A DNA stretch of 43,002 bases from contig JAHLFA010000066.1 in the NCBI GenBank assembly GCA_018883985.1, positions 1 through 43,002 on the forward strand, written 5' to 3'. The notes beneath the pieces were generated by a model that ran no database searches, was not told where the DNA came from, and was given only the letters and a program-made list of their open reading frames with translations. The translations under genes and the position numbers were made by a program. Positions 33,024-41,610 of the stretch are shown piece by piece. The stretch comes from Candidatus Ruminococcus intestinipullorum (GTDB taxonomy: Bacteria > Bacillota > Clostridia > Lachnospirales > Lachnospiraceae). Numbering within the stretch: position 1 is the stretch's first letter; each line of letters opens with the position of its first letter.

Positions 33024-34451
33024 TTGTTAACATATAGCTTTGAAAATGTAGAAGGTACTTTATATGAATATCTCTATGAATGTATCAAAAATGATATTTT
33101 GCAAGGAAAGATACAATCTGGAGAACGTCTTCCCTCAAAAAGGATGTTTGCACAAAATCATGGTATTAGTACAATAACGATTCAAAATGCATACGACCAG
33201 TTAATTAGTGAGGGGTATATTTATACAATTCCAAAGAAAGGATATTATGTCGCAGAGATTAAAGGTGGAACAAATTCATTTCAGATATCAAAAAATACGA
33301 GAAATGTTGTAGTTCCACCTAAAAAAGAGAAGTACAAGATAGATTTATCCAGCAATCAGATGAACCCAGAAAAATTTCCGTTTTCTGTATGGGCAAAAAT
33401 GGGGCGTCAGATTATTTCAAATGAAAGTAAAGCACTTATGGAGGTATCTCCTACAGGTGGTATTTTGGAATTAAGAGAGGCAATTGCAGAGCATTTATCC
33501 TCCTTTAGAAATATGATAGTAGACCCAAATCAAATTATTATTGGAGCAGGAACTGAGTATTTATACAGCTTATTAATACAATTATTTGGAGCAAATCAAA
33601 TATATTGTGTGGAGAATCCAGGATATAAAAAGTTAGTTCAGATTTATCAGCAGTACAATATTTTTTGTAAATATGCAGATATGGATGATTCAGGAATTTC
33701 AATACAAGGGCTAAATGATGCAAATGCAAATATTGCACATATTAGCCCAAATCATCATTTTCCTACTGGAATTACGATGCCAATCCACCGAAGATATGAA
33801 GTTTTGGCATGGGCGAATGAAAAAGAGGACAGATATATTATCGAAGATGATTATGATAGTGAGTTCCGTATAAATGGAAAACCAATTCCAACATTATTTA
33901 GTATTGATGCGTGTGAAAAGGTGATTTATATGAATACATTTTCAAAGTCATTAACACCTACAATACGAATCAGCTATATGGTGCTTCCAATACATTTGGC
34001 AAATCGTTTTTACGAAAAGTTATCTTTTTACTCATGTACAGTTTCTAATTTTGAACAATATACATTGGCAGCCTTTATAAAACAAGGGTATTTTGAGAAA
34101 CATATTAATCGTATGCGTTTGCACTACAGTCGAGTGAGAAATAAAATTGTAGAATATTTGGAAGAAAGTAAATTAAAAAGAGTATGTCAAATTGTTGAAA
34201 ATGATTCAGGACTTCACTTTTTACTTCGAGTAGATACCACCATGTCAGATCAACAGGTATCAGAACTTTTAAAGGAACAAGGCATTCATATTCAGGCACT
34301 TTCGGAATATTTTTTATTTGGAGAAAATGAAAGTGAACATTTATTTTTATTTAATTATTCAAACCTTGAGCTAGAAGATGTAGAAGTAGCATTTGAAGCA
34401 TTGTATTATATTTTGTTTCAGGAAAAAGAAAAGCCCGACTGCTTATATTAG
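33024..34451 (+). CDS. MocR/PdxR-type transcriptional regulator (GntR HTH fused to aminotransferase domain)
   Basis: 475 residues from TTG 33024, chosen because AGGGG lies 9 nt upstream and the protein then begins MLTYSFENVEGTLYEYLYE, a usual start for the group; an ATG at 33000 has no site. The GntR winged helix is at about 20-80 (LPSKRMFAQNHGISTITIQNAYDQL). The class I aminotransferase-like domain follows, with the PLP-binding Lys in NTFSKSLTPTIRISYMV. Such regulators sense PLP or amino-containing ligands and control PLP synthesis, GABA or other amine metabolism. The neighbour on the other strand is a dehydrogenase, so the target is unclear. Confidence 0.92.
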   Translation: MLTYSFENVEGTLYEYLYECIKNDILQGKIQSGERLPSKRMFAQNHGISTITIQNAYDQLISEGYIYTIPKKGYYVAEIKGGTNSFQISKNTRNVVVPPKKEKYKIDLSSNQMNPEKFPFSVWAKMGRQIISNESKALMEVSPTGGILELREAIAEHLSSFRNMIVDPNQIIIGAGTEYLYSLLIQLFGANQIYCVENPGYKKLVQIYQQYNIFCKYADMDDSGISIQGLNDANANIAHISPNHHFPTGITMPIHRRYEVLAWANEKEDRYIIEDDYDSEFRINGKPIPTLFSIDACEKVIYMNTFSKSLTPTIRISYMVLPIHLANRFYEKLSFYSCTVSNFEQYTLAAFIKQGYFEKHINRMRLHYSRVRNKIVEYLEESKLKRVCQIVENDSGLHFLLRVDTTMSDQQVSELLKEQGIHIQALSEYFLFGENESEHLFLFNYSNLELEDVEVAFEALYYILFQEKEKPDCLY

Positions 34452-34467
34452 CAGTTAGGCTTTTTTT
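34430..34467. terminator. Bidirectional terminator between MocR-type and SDR genes
   Basis: AAGCC..ACTGCT pairs with AGCAGT..GGCTT (two-base bulge on each side), with A-rich and T-rich flanks. It overlaps the end of the regulator gene and serves both convergent genes. Confidence 0.85.
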
Positions 34468-34481
34468 GTAAGAGGAATGCA

Positions 34482-35273
34482 TTAGTTTTGGTAGAAAGAA
34501 CCCATGTAACGAATGTATTCATCAGCAGTATGATTTGCTTTCCAATCTTGTACGCTGGCTTTGTTTCGTTCTCCAGCAATAACAGAAAGTTCTTTTCCAA
34601 GTTTTTCAAAAGCTTCTTCAACTACTTCTTCTGGAGTTTGTGCAATCTTCATAACAGCCTCACCCTGTGGTCCTCCAGGAAGATTGCTTAAAAGACTAGG
34701 AGTGATTGTTGTTCCTAAAGTAATAACTTCAACATCTACGTTTGTTTTTTCTACTTCACATGCAACAGCTTCTGTCATTTTTAAAATAAATGCTTTTCCA
34801 GCACCATATTGTCCATTCCATGGAGAACTAGAAATACCAGTCATAGAAGATACATTGATAACGGCACCACGATCTTGTGCAGCAAAAATCTTCATATAAT
34901 GGTAGAAGCATTTCATAAATGTAATTACATTTACATGAATCATAGCATCATGCATTTCCCAAGAAGTATCTTGAATTTTTCCAAAAGAGTGTAAACATGC
35001 AACATAAGACATAAATCCCATATCTAAACCTTCTGTGGCAGCAAAAATTGCATCAGTTGCATCTGGTTTAGAAAAGTCTGCACGTACAACTTTGTAGTCA
35101 ATGCCATATGTATTTTTTAGTTCCTCTCCTAGTTGTTGAAGCTTTTCTTCACGGCGTCCAACCATAACAACGTTCATACCTTCTTTTGCTAGTTTTTCAC
35201 AAAAAGCTTTTCCAACACCTTCTGTAGCACCTAAAATAATACCCCATTCTCCATATTTTTCTTTCAATGTCAT
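34482..35273 (-). CDS. Short-chain dehydrogenase/reductase
   Basis: 263 residues starting at the ATG ending at 35273, supported by AGGAGG 8 nt upstream; a longer frame to 35390 adds an implausible hydrophobic leader. Rossmann motif LGATEGVGKAF (TGxxxGxG variant) is near residue 14; the catalytic region is NVSSMTGISSSPWNGQYGAGKAF with Ser, Tyr and Lys (YxxxK). It should be an NAD(P)-dependent oxidoreductase; sterol or ketone substrates are typical but cannot be assigned. It is convergent with the MocR-type gene and divergent from the iron-transport operon. Confidence 0.9.
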   Translation of the reverse strand: MTLKEKYGEWGIILGATEGVGKAFCEKLAKEGMNVVMVGRREEKLQQLGEELKNTYGIDYKVVRADFSKPDATDAIFAATEGLDMGFMSYVACLHSFGKIQDTSWEMHDAMIHVNVITFMKCFYHYMKIFAAQDRGAVINVSSMTGISSSPWNGQYGAGKAFILKMTEAVACEVEKTNVDVEVITLGTTITPSLLSNLPGGPQGEAVMKIAQTPEEVVEEAFEKLGKELSVIAGERNKASVQDWKANHTADEYIRYMGSFYQN

Positions 35274-35376
35274 GTCTTTATTCCTCCTAAAAAGTAAATC
35301 AATTGTTAATATTATAACACACATAAATAGAAAGGGAAGAGGTAAATGATAAAAATAATGAAATAAAATAAGAGTA

Positions 35377-35405
35377 TTGCAAATATTCATTAAGTTTGTT
35401 ATAAT
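35377..35405 (+). promoter_or_regulatory. Promoter of the iron-siderophore ABC operon
   Basis: TTGCAA (35377-35382), 17-bp spacer, TATAAT (35400-35405), 60 bp before the binding-protein start. Confidence 0.75.
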
Positions 35406-35416
35406 GCGAACGCAAG

Positions 35417-35430
35417 TTAGTTAGAACTAA
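35417..35430. promoter_or_regulatory. DtxR/Fur-like iron box candidate
   Basis: TTAGTTAGAACTAA, a dyad with 6-bp arms, sits at the presumed transcription start, right after the -10 box. It resembles DtxR/IdeR-type boxes (TTAGGTTAG half sites). Iron-dependent repression of the transporter is the natural inference. Confidence 0.55.
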
Positions 35431-35465
35431 TAAAATATGATTATAGATAAAGGAGTTTTTAAACT

Positions 35466-36413
35466 ATGAAGAGAAAGATTTTTTCAATTCTTATGACAGC
35501 AGCACTTACTGTAGGAATTTTAGCTGGATGTCAAAATACAGACAACCAAACGGAAGGTGAGAAAAGTACAGTAGAAATGATAACTGTTACAGACGCAAAG
35601 GGAGAGGTTGAAATTCCGGCAGACCCACAGCGTATTGTAGATTTAAGTGGAAATAGTGACATGTTAAGTGTGCTGGGATATTCTGTAGTAGGAACAGCGA
35701 ATTCGGACGCATATGACTATACCAAATTCCCATCTTATTTAGAGGAAACATTAGAAGGAGCAAAAATTCTTGGATATAGTATGCAAGATACTATGGATAT
35801 TGAAGGGATTTTAGAATTAAATCCAGACTTGATTATTATATCGAGTGTACAGGAAAAGATGTATGAGCAATTAAAGGAAATTGCACCAACAATTATGGTG
35901 GAATTAGCACAAATCAATTGGAAAGAGGATATCGAAACATTTGCATCACTAATGAATCAAGAGGAAAAAGCAAATACATGGTTGCAGGAGTATGAAGAAA
36001 AGGCGAAACAAGTAGGGGCTGAAGTTAAAGAATTGTATGGAGAGGACACAACCTATTTGGCACTTTTAGCAAGTGGAGGTCAGCTTTACGTATTTGATGC
36101 GGCAGGAATTGGTAGTGTGATGTATGAAGATATGGGATTGAAAAAACCAGAGAATATGCCAGAACAGGAAAATATTAGTCTACCAGTTATTACGTATGAA
36201 GGATTGGCTGAAATTGATGCAGACTATCTGTTAGTAGTAGGTACAGATTCTGATATGGAGAGTTTAAAACAAAACAGCATTTACAATAATATGCGTGCTG
36301 TAAAAGAGGGACATGTAGTAGAACTTCCTTCTAGTCCATATTTTAATATTGGTTATAGTTGTATTGGAAGAGATATTTTCTTAGATGAATTTGTTTCATT
36401 GATGGAGAAATAA
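35466..36413 (+). CDS. Iron-siderophore ABC transporter, substrate-binding lipoprotein
   Basis: 315 residues with a lipoprotein signal: MKRKIFSILMTAALTVGILAGC, lipidated Cys22. The rest is a class III (FepB/BtuF-like) binding protein: VTVTDAKGEVEIPADPQRIVDL-like start TVTDAKGEVEIPADPQ, the typical NPDLIIISS segment after a helix, and a C-terminal VVELPSSPYFNIGYSCIGRDIFLDEF. It captures ferric siderophore, haem or cobalamin outside the membrane. First gene of a four-gene operon with two permeases and an ATPase, preceded by an iron-box-like dyad, hence iron uptake. Confidence 0.92.
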   Translation: MKRKIFSILMTAALTVGILAGCQNTDNQTEGEKSTVEMITVTDAKGEVEIPADPQRIVDLSGNSDMLSVLGYSVVGTANSDAYDYTKFPSYLEETLEGAKILGYSMQDTMDIEGILELNPDLIIISSVQEKMYEQLKEIAPTIMVELAQINWKEDIETFASLMNQEEKANTWLQEYEEKAKQVGAEVKELYGEDTTYLALLASGGQLYVFDAAGIGSVMYEDMGLKKPENMPEQENISLPVITYEGLAEIDADYLLVVGTDSDMESLKQNSIYNNMRAVKEGHVVELPSSPYFNIGYSCIGRDIFLDEFVSLMEK

Positions 36414-37409
36414 GTGAGGGAAATGATGAAGTATAAAGTTTGGAGTTTAACAGCAGCAGGTATGCTGCTGTTATTCGTAGGAGTGTTTGCATCTATTCAT
36501 GTTGGGGCAAAATCAATTCCTATGCAGGATATTTATCAAGCAATATTTTCATATGATGGTTCGTTGCATGCACAGCTTGTACGAGATGTAAGACTCCCAA
36601 GAATGCTTTGTTCAGTTTTAATAGGAGGCATGTTAGCACTTACAGGAACAATGATGCAAGGGGTGTTACGAAATCCAATTGCTGAACCATCTGTTATGGG
36701 TGTAACCCAAGGAGCTACACTTGCAGTGGCAATATCTAGTGTATCTCCAATGATTGGTGGAATTTATGGGAACTTTATTATGGGACTTATAGGAGCCTTA
36801 TTAAGTGGAGTCTTTCTGTTTCTTTTTACAATACAAAGTGCTTCTAACCAAAGTATGTCTAGGATTTTATTGGCAGGCACAGCTATGAGTACATTTTTTC
36901 TTTCTTTAGCATCTGTCATTGCGTTGCTTGGAAATCGTTCTCAGGAGTTGGCCTTTTGGCTTGCAGGAGGAATGCGTCAGGCTGGGTGGATGCAGGTATG
37001 GATGCTGTCATTTGTAGGAGGTATTTTTAGTATTCTTGCCTTGCTGATGGCTGGGAAAATCAACCTAATCAGTATGGGAGATGAGGTGGCAATTGGACTT
37101 GGTATTTCGCCAGAGAAAATCAAGTTATACACTATAATCTGTTTAATTCCTATTTGTGGAGTTTGTGTTGCATCAGCAGGAAATATTGGCTTTGTGGGAT
37201 TATTTATTCCACATATAATACGCAAGATAATAGGCAATGATTATCGAAAGTTGATGCCACTTTCTTTTTTATATGGCAGTGTTATTCTAGTATTTTCAGA
37301 TATAGCAGCACGTATGCTGATAGAACCATATGAACTTCCTATTGGATTATTTACAGCAGGGATAGGAGTTCCTGTCTTTTTATTGCTTGTAAGAAAGGAG
37401 AAGAATTAA
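36414..37409 (+). CDS. FecCD-family iron-siderophore permease, subunit 1
   Basis: 331 residues from GTG 36414, directly after the stop of the binding-protein gene; ATGs at 36423 and 36426 are equally possible starts. About nine or ten membrane spans. Family marks: RDVRLPRMLCSVLIGGMLALTGTMMQGVLRNPIAEPSVMGV near the N-terminus and NIGFVGLFIPHIIRKIIGND in the C-terminal half (coupling helix region). It forms the membrane channel as a heterodimer with the next protein. No gap separates the two permease genes. Confidence 0.94.
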   Translation: MREMMKYKVWSLTAAGMLLLFVGVFASIHVGAKSIPMQDIYQAIFSYDGSLHAQLVRDVRLPRMLCSVLIGGMLALTGTMMQGVLRNPIAEPSVMGVTQGATLAVAISSVSPMIGGIYGNFIMGLIGALLSGVFLFLFTIQSASNQSMSRILLAGTAMSTFFLSLASVIALLGNRSQELAFWLAGGMRQAGWMQVWMLSFVGGIFSILALLMAGKINLISMGDEVAIGLGISPEKIKLYTIICLIPICGVCVASAGNIGFVGLFIPHIIRKIIGNDYRKLMPLSFLYGSVILVFSDIAARMLIEPYELPIGLFTAGIGVPVFLLLVRKEKN

Positions 37410-38417
37410 GTGAAACAATATAAAAATAGTATCGCAGCAATTTCTTGTGTAATTCTCCTTTTGTTATCCGTTATTATATCTTTAATGGTAGGGAGTTACC
37501 ATATGAGTCCAACAGAGGTGTTGGGGACATTTCTAGGTAGAGGCAGCAAAATTCAAGAGTTTACTATTTATGATCTTCGTCTTCCTAGAATCATATTGGC
37601 AATTATAGTTGCATCCGCATTGGCATTTTCAGGAGGAATTTTGCAGGCCATTACAAGAAATCCATTGGCAGAATCTGGAATGATAGGAATTAATGCTGGA
37701 GCAGCTTTCTTTGTTGTACTTTGGATTTCTTTTGGAACAAGTGCGTATTATTCGGCAATGAAACTTTCAACAGTACTTTTGATGCCTTTAATCGCAATAT
37801 TTGGTGCAATTGTAGCCGTTGTATTTATCTATCTCTTTGCATATAAAGGAGGAATTCGTCCTGTACGATTTATTTTAACAGGGGTGGGAGTAAATGCTGG
37901 AATTTCGGCTGTAATTACCTTTTATCAATTGAACATGTCAAAGGGAGATTATAATCAAGTATTGACATGGACAAATGGTAGTTTATGGGGAAGTAGCTGG
38001 AATTATATTTTTATAACTGCACCTTTTGTTTTGCTTCTTATTATTGTTGTTTTAGTACGTAGTCGTACGTTGGATGCATTAGGTTTGGGAGATGAACTGG
38101 CACAGGGGATAGGAGTACATGTACAAAAGGAAATGATATTCTTCTTAGGAGCAGCAGCATTTCTTGCGGCACTTGCAACAGCCGTAGCAGGAAATATTGC
38201 ATTTTTAGGACTATTGGGGCCACAAATTGCAAAAAGGTTCACTGGACCGATTCATCGAAGAATGCTGCCATTAGCAGCTGGAATTAGTTCCGTAATTCTG
38301 GTAGTCGCAGACACAGCAGCAAGAAATTTGTTTGCACCGATAGAGATTCCAGTTGGAATTGTTGTATCTATTTTGGGTGTACCATATTTTATGTATTTAA
38401 TGATGAAAAGCAAATAG
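37410..38417 (+). CDS. FecCD-family iron-siderophore permease, subunit 2
   Basis: 335 residues, GTG start with AAGGAG 9 nt upstream and no gap to the preceding gene. Contains YDLRLPRIILAIIVASALAFSGGILQAITRNPLAESGMIGI and NIAFLGLLGPQIAKRFTG, the same paired signatures as subunit 1, with about ten membrane spans. It should pair with subunit 1 and the ATPase downstream to import the ferric complex. Confidence 0.94.
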   Translation: MKQYKNSIAAISCVILLLLSVIISLMVGSYHMSPTEVLGTFLGRGSKIQEFTIYDLRLPRIILAIIVASALAFSGGILQAITRNPLAESGMIGINAGAAFFVVLWISFGTSAYYSAMKLSTVLLMPLIAIFGAIVAVVFIYLFAYKGGIRPVRFILTGVGVNAGISAVITFYQLNMSKGDYNQVLTWTNGSLWGSSWNYIFITAPFVLLLIIVVLVRSRTLDALGLGDELAQGIGVHVQKEMIFFLGAAAFLAALATAVAGNIAFLGLLGPQIAKRFTGPIHRRMLPLAAGISSVILVVADTAARNLFAPIEIPVGIVVSILGVPYFMYLMMKSK

Positions 38418-38429
38418 GAGGAGAATGAT

Positions 38430-39227
38430 ATGGGGATAGAAATTAAAGATTTAAAAGTATCCTATGATGATAGAGTGATTATTCCAAATGCCAATCTCAA
38501 AATACCTTCAAACAAGATTACAATGTTAATCGGTCCAAATGGATGTGGAAAATCTACTATGTTGAAATCAATTGCCAGAATTATTCCAGTTCAAAATGGT
38601 CAAATTCTTTTGCATGGAAAAGATATGAAAAAGATTCCACAAAGAGAATTGGCAAAACAGATGGCTGTACTTCCACAAAGTCCTATTGTACCAGAAGGAA
38701 TTTTAGTAAAGGATTTGGTTGCCTATGGTCGTTTTCCATATCAAAAACCATTGTCTGGCTTGAAAAAGGAAGACCATGAAATCATTCAGTGGGCAATGGA
38801 GAGGACGGGAGTTTCTGATATAAAAGATAGAAAAGTGGAGGAACTTTCGGGAGGGCAAAGACAGCGTGTGTGGATTTCCCTTGCACTTGCTCAAAAAACA
38901 AACGTACTAATTTTAGATGAGCCTACCACATATTTGGATATGGCACATCAACTAGAAATTTTAGAGTTGCTTAAGAAATTAAATGAAGAAGAAAAAACAA
39001 CGATTATATTAGTTATTCATGAATTGAATCATGCAGCAAAATTTGCAGACCATATCATAGGAATGAAACAGGGACAGATTTTATTTGAAGGTGCACCAAG
39101 TGATGTGATACAGGTGGAAAATTTAAGACGCCTATATGAAATAGAAGCTGTATTAATGAAAAGTGAAGAAAGGGGATATCCAATTTGTACCGATTATTCC
39201 TTAATTCGTGAGAAAGAAAGGTCTTGA
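38430..39227 (+). CDS. Iron-siderophore ABC transporter ATPase
   Basis: 265 residues. Walker A GPNGCGKST (about 35-43), Q loop LPQSPIVPEG, signature LSGGQRQRVW, Walker B VLILDEPTTYLD and switch His in VIHELNH. This is a FecE/FhuC-type ATPase. AGGAGG 9 nt before the ATG; 12 bp after the permease. It energises the transporter; last gene of the operon. Confidence 0.96.
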   Translation: MGIEIKDLKVSYDDRVIIPNANLKIPSNKITMLIGPNGCGKSTMLKSIARIIPVQNGQILLHGKDMKKIPQRELAKQMAVLPQSPIVPEGILVKDLVAYGRFPYQKPLSGLKKEDHEIIQWAMERTGVSDIKDRKVEELSGGQRQRVWISLALAQKTNVLILDEPTTYLDMAHQLEILELLKKLNEEEKTTIILVIHELNHAAKFADHIIGMKQGQILFEGAPSDVIQVENLRRLYEIEAVLMKSEERGYPICTDYSLIREKERS

Positions 39228-39252
39228 GTTTTTTTCGTGTTATCCGTATAAT
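39224..39252 (+). promoter_or_regulatory. Promoter of the rhodanese-TtcA gene
   Basis: TTGAGT (39224-39229, overlapping the ATPase stop codon), 17-bp spacer, TATAAT (39247-39252). Indicates separate transcription from the iron operon. Confidence 0.65.
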
Positions 39253-39308
39253 GTATTCGTTATAAATAGGCATAAAACGGCAGATAAGAAAGGAATTGTG
39301 TTGTTTCT

Positions 39309-40448
39309 ATGGCAGAGAATAAATGGAATATTACGTACAAAGAGATTTGTGAGCTTAAAGAGGAGCAATATCAGATTATAGATATTAGAAATGAAGCATC
39401 TGCAGCATACGGAATGATTCCAGGTGCAATTTTAATTCCTCAAGAAGAACTGGAAACTAGGTTGCAGGAAGTTTCAAAAGAGAAGAAGATTATTTTCTAT
39501 TGTATGAGAGGGATTTTCAGTGAAGAATGTGCAGAGACATTTCGAGAGATGGGGTACGATGCATATAGCTTAGAGGGCGGATATACCAGTTGGCTTGTGG
39601 AATTGATGAAGAAAGAAGAAGTTTCTAAGGCGGAAGAAGTAGAGGAAAGTATTCGAAAGAAATTTCATAAAAGACTATTTTCCCGTTTTGCAAAAGCTGT
39701 ACGAGAGTATGAGTTGATTCAGGAAAATGACAAAATTGCCGTTTGTATTTCAGGTGGCAAGGATTCCATGTTAATGGCAAAATTATTTCAGGAATTGAAA
39801 AAGCACAACAAATTTCCATTTGAAATAGTATACTTAGTTATGGATCCAGGATATAGTGAAGTAAATCGAAAATTGATTGAAAGTAATGCGAAGCTTTTAG
39901 ATATACCAATTCAGATATTTGAATCGGATATTTTTGACGCAGTATTTGAAGTAGAAAAGTCGCCTTGCTACTTATGTGCAAGAATGCGAAGAGGGCATTT
40001 ATATAGTAAGGCAAAAGAATTGGGGTGCAATAAAATAGCACTGGGACATCATTATGATGATGTGATTGAAACTATTTTGATGGGAATGTTATATGGTGCA
40101 CAGGTACAAACTATGATGCCAAAACTTCACAGTACTAATTTTGAAGGAATGGAATTGATTCGTCCAATGTATCTTATAAGAGAGGATGATATTAAGCATT
40201 GGAGAGATTATCATGGACTACGATTTTTACAATGTGCATGCCGTTTTACAGATACTTGCAGTGTGGATGGAAGTGGAGCTTCTAAAAGACAAGAGGTGAA
40301 GCATCTAATCGCAAGTCTTAAGGAAACAAACCCTTATGTGGAAGGAAATATTTTTAAAAGTGTGGAAAATGTAAATTTAAGCACAATTATTGCATATAAA
40401 GAACATGGGGTAAAGCACCATTTTCTTGATGATTATGATAAAATATAG
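39309..40448 (+). CDS. Rhodanese domain fused to TtcA-family tRNA thiolation ATPase
   Basis: 379 residues. Residues 1-100 form a rhodanese domain: YQIIDIRNEASAAYGMIPGA, then active-site loop IFYCMRGIFS with Cys65, then GYDAYSLEGGYTSW. Residues about 120-379 are a TtcA-like PP-loop enzyme: CISGGKDSML (146-155), CYLC (Cys220, Cys223) and CAC (Cys309, Cys311), candidate ligands for an iron-sulfur cluster; HHYDDVIETILM is the family's conserved helix. TtcA 2-thiolates cytidine 32 of tRNAs. The fused rhodanese could carry the persulfide sulfur. Fusion is unusual to my knowledge. Promoter of its own. A different thiolation target is possible. Confidence 0.85.
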   Translation: MAENKWNITYKEICELKEEQYQIIDIRNEASAAYGMIPGAILIPQEELETRLQEVSKEKKIIFYCMRGIFSEECAETFREMGYDAYSLEGGYTSWLVELMKKEEVSKAEEVEESIRKKFHKRLFSRFAKAVREYELIQENDKIAVCISGGKDSMLMAKLFQELKKHNKFPFEIVYLVMDPGYSEVNRKLIESNAKLLDIPIQIFESDIFDAVFEVEKSPCYLCARMRRGHLYSKAKELGCNKIALGHHYDDVIETILMGMLYGAQVQTMMPKLHSTNFEGMELIRPMYLIREDDIKHWRDYHGLRFLQCACRFTDTCSVDGSGASKRQEVKHLIASLKETNPYVEGNIFKSVENVNLSTIIAYKEHGVKHHFLDDYDKI

Positions 40449-40478
40449 AAAATTATTCACTTTTTGTGCATAAAATCT

Positions 40479-40506
40479 TGAAAAAAGAGAATAGAAAGTT
40501 ATAATA
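40479..40506 (+). promoter_or_regulatory. Promoter of ddh
   Basis: TTGAAA (40479-40484), 16-bp spacer, TATAAT (40501-40506), 38 bp before the start codon. Confidence 0.7.
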
Positions 40507-40543
40507 TTTTAATAGAAGCTTGTAATAACAGGAGGAAGAAAAG

Positions 40544-41530
40544 ATGAGTATTAAAATTGGTATCTTAGGATATGGAAATCTTGGACGTGGAGTAGAATGT
40601 GCAATCAAACAGAACCCAGACATGGAGTTGGTAGCCGTATTTACACGTAGAAATCCAGAAAGTTTAAGTATCTTAACAAAAGAAGCATCTGTATGTAGCA
40701 TTTCTGAGGCAGCAGATTGGAAGGATAAGATTGATGTTATGATTTTATGTGGTGGAAGTGCGACAGATTTACCAAGCCAGACACCAGAATTTGCGAGCAT
40801 GTTCAATGTTGTAGATAGTTTTGATACTCATGCAAGAATTCCAGAACATTTTGAAAATGTAGAAAATGCAGCTAAGGCAGCAGGAAAGCTTGGTATTATA
40901 TCTGTGGGCTGGGATCCTGGAATGTTTTCTCTAAATAGAATGTATGCCAATGCGATTCTTCCACAAGGAGAAGATTATACATTTTGGGGAAAAGGCGTAA
41001 GTCAGGGACACTCAGACGCTATACGTCGTATTGAAGGCGTAAAAGACGCAAAACAATATACAATTCCTGTGGAAGCAGCACTTCAGGCAGTAAGAAATGG
41101 GGAAAATCCACAGCTTAGCACAAGAGAAAAACATACAAGAGAGTGTTTTGTTGTTTTAGAAGAAGGTGCAGATGCAAAAAAAGTAGAAGAAGCAATCAAA
41201 ACAATGCCAAATTACTTTGCAGATTATGACACAACTGTTCACTTTATTAGTGAAGAAGAATTGAAGAAAAACCACAGTGGAATTCCTCACGGAGGATTTG
41301 TACTTAGAAGTGGAGTAACAGGTTGGGATGGAGAGCATAAGCATCTCATTGAGTATAGTTTAAAATTGGATTCAAATCCAGAATTTACAGCTTCTGTTAT
41401 TGTAGCTTATGCAAGAGCTGCTTATAGACTACATAAAGAAGGTCAGACAGGATGTAAGACTGTATTTGATATAGCACCTGCGTATTTAAGTGCAAAAAGT
41501 GGTGAAGAGTTGAGAGCACATATGCTATAA
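40544..41530 (+). CDS. ddh: meso-Diaminopimelate D-dehydrogenase
   Basis: 328 residues. N-terminal NADPH Rossmann motif GILGYGNLGRGVE; VVDSFDTHARIPEHF, GWDPGMFSLNRMYANAILP and FWGKGVSQGHSDAIRRIEGV are highly characteristic of Ddh. It reductively aminates tetrahydrodipicolinate to meso-DAP in one NADPH-dependent step. AGGAGG precedes the ATG; own promoter and terminator, so monocistronic. Coexists with the DapL-DapF route at 5666-7730. Confidence 0.96.
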   Translation: MSIKIGILGYGNLGRGVECAIKQNPDMELVAVFTRRNPESLSILTKEASVCSISEAADWKDKIDVMILCGGSATDLPSQTPEFASMFNVVDSFDTHARIPEHFENVENAAKAAGKLGIISVGWDPGMFSLNRMYANAILPQGEDYTFWGKGVSQGHSDAIRRIEGVKDAKQYTIPVEAALQAVRNGENPQLSTREKHTRECFVVLEEGADAKKVEEAIKTMPNYFADYDTTVHFISEEELKKNHSGIPHGGFVLRSGVTGWDGEHKHLIEYSLKLDSNPEFTASVIVAYARAAYRLHKEGQTGCKTVFDIAPAYLSAKSGEELRAHML

Positions 41531-41551
41531 TTGAGAATATTCGATATAAAT

Positions 41552-41585
41552 AAAGGAGAGGCGATGAAAATGTCTCTCCTTTTTG
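41552..41585 (+). terminator. Terminator of ddh
   Basis: AAAGGAGAG / CTCTCCTTT (9-bp stem, 13-nt loop) followed by Ts, 21 bp after the ddh stop. Confidence 0.82.
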
Positions 41586-41610
41586 GAAAATTATAAAGAA
41601 GGAGATGAGT

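Noticed and set aside
34482-35390. Longer start for the dehydrogenase with a hydrophobic N-terminus
   Set aside because: An AGGAGG site directly precedes the internal ATG, and the usual SDR N-terminus begins there.
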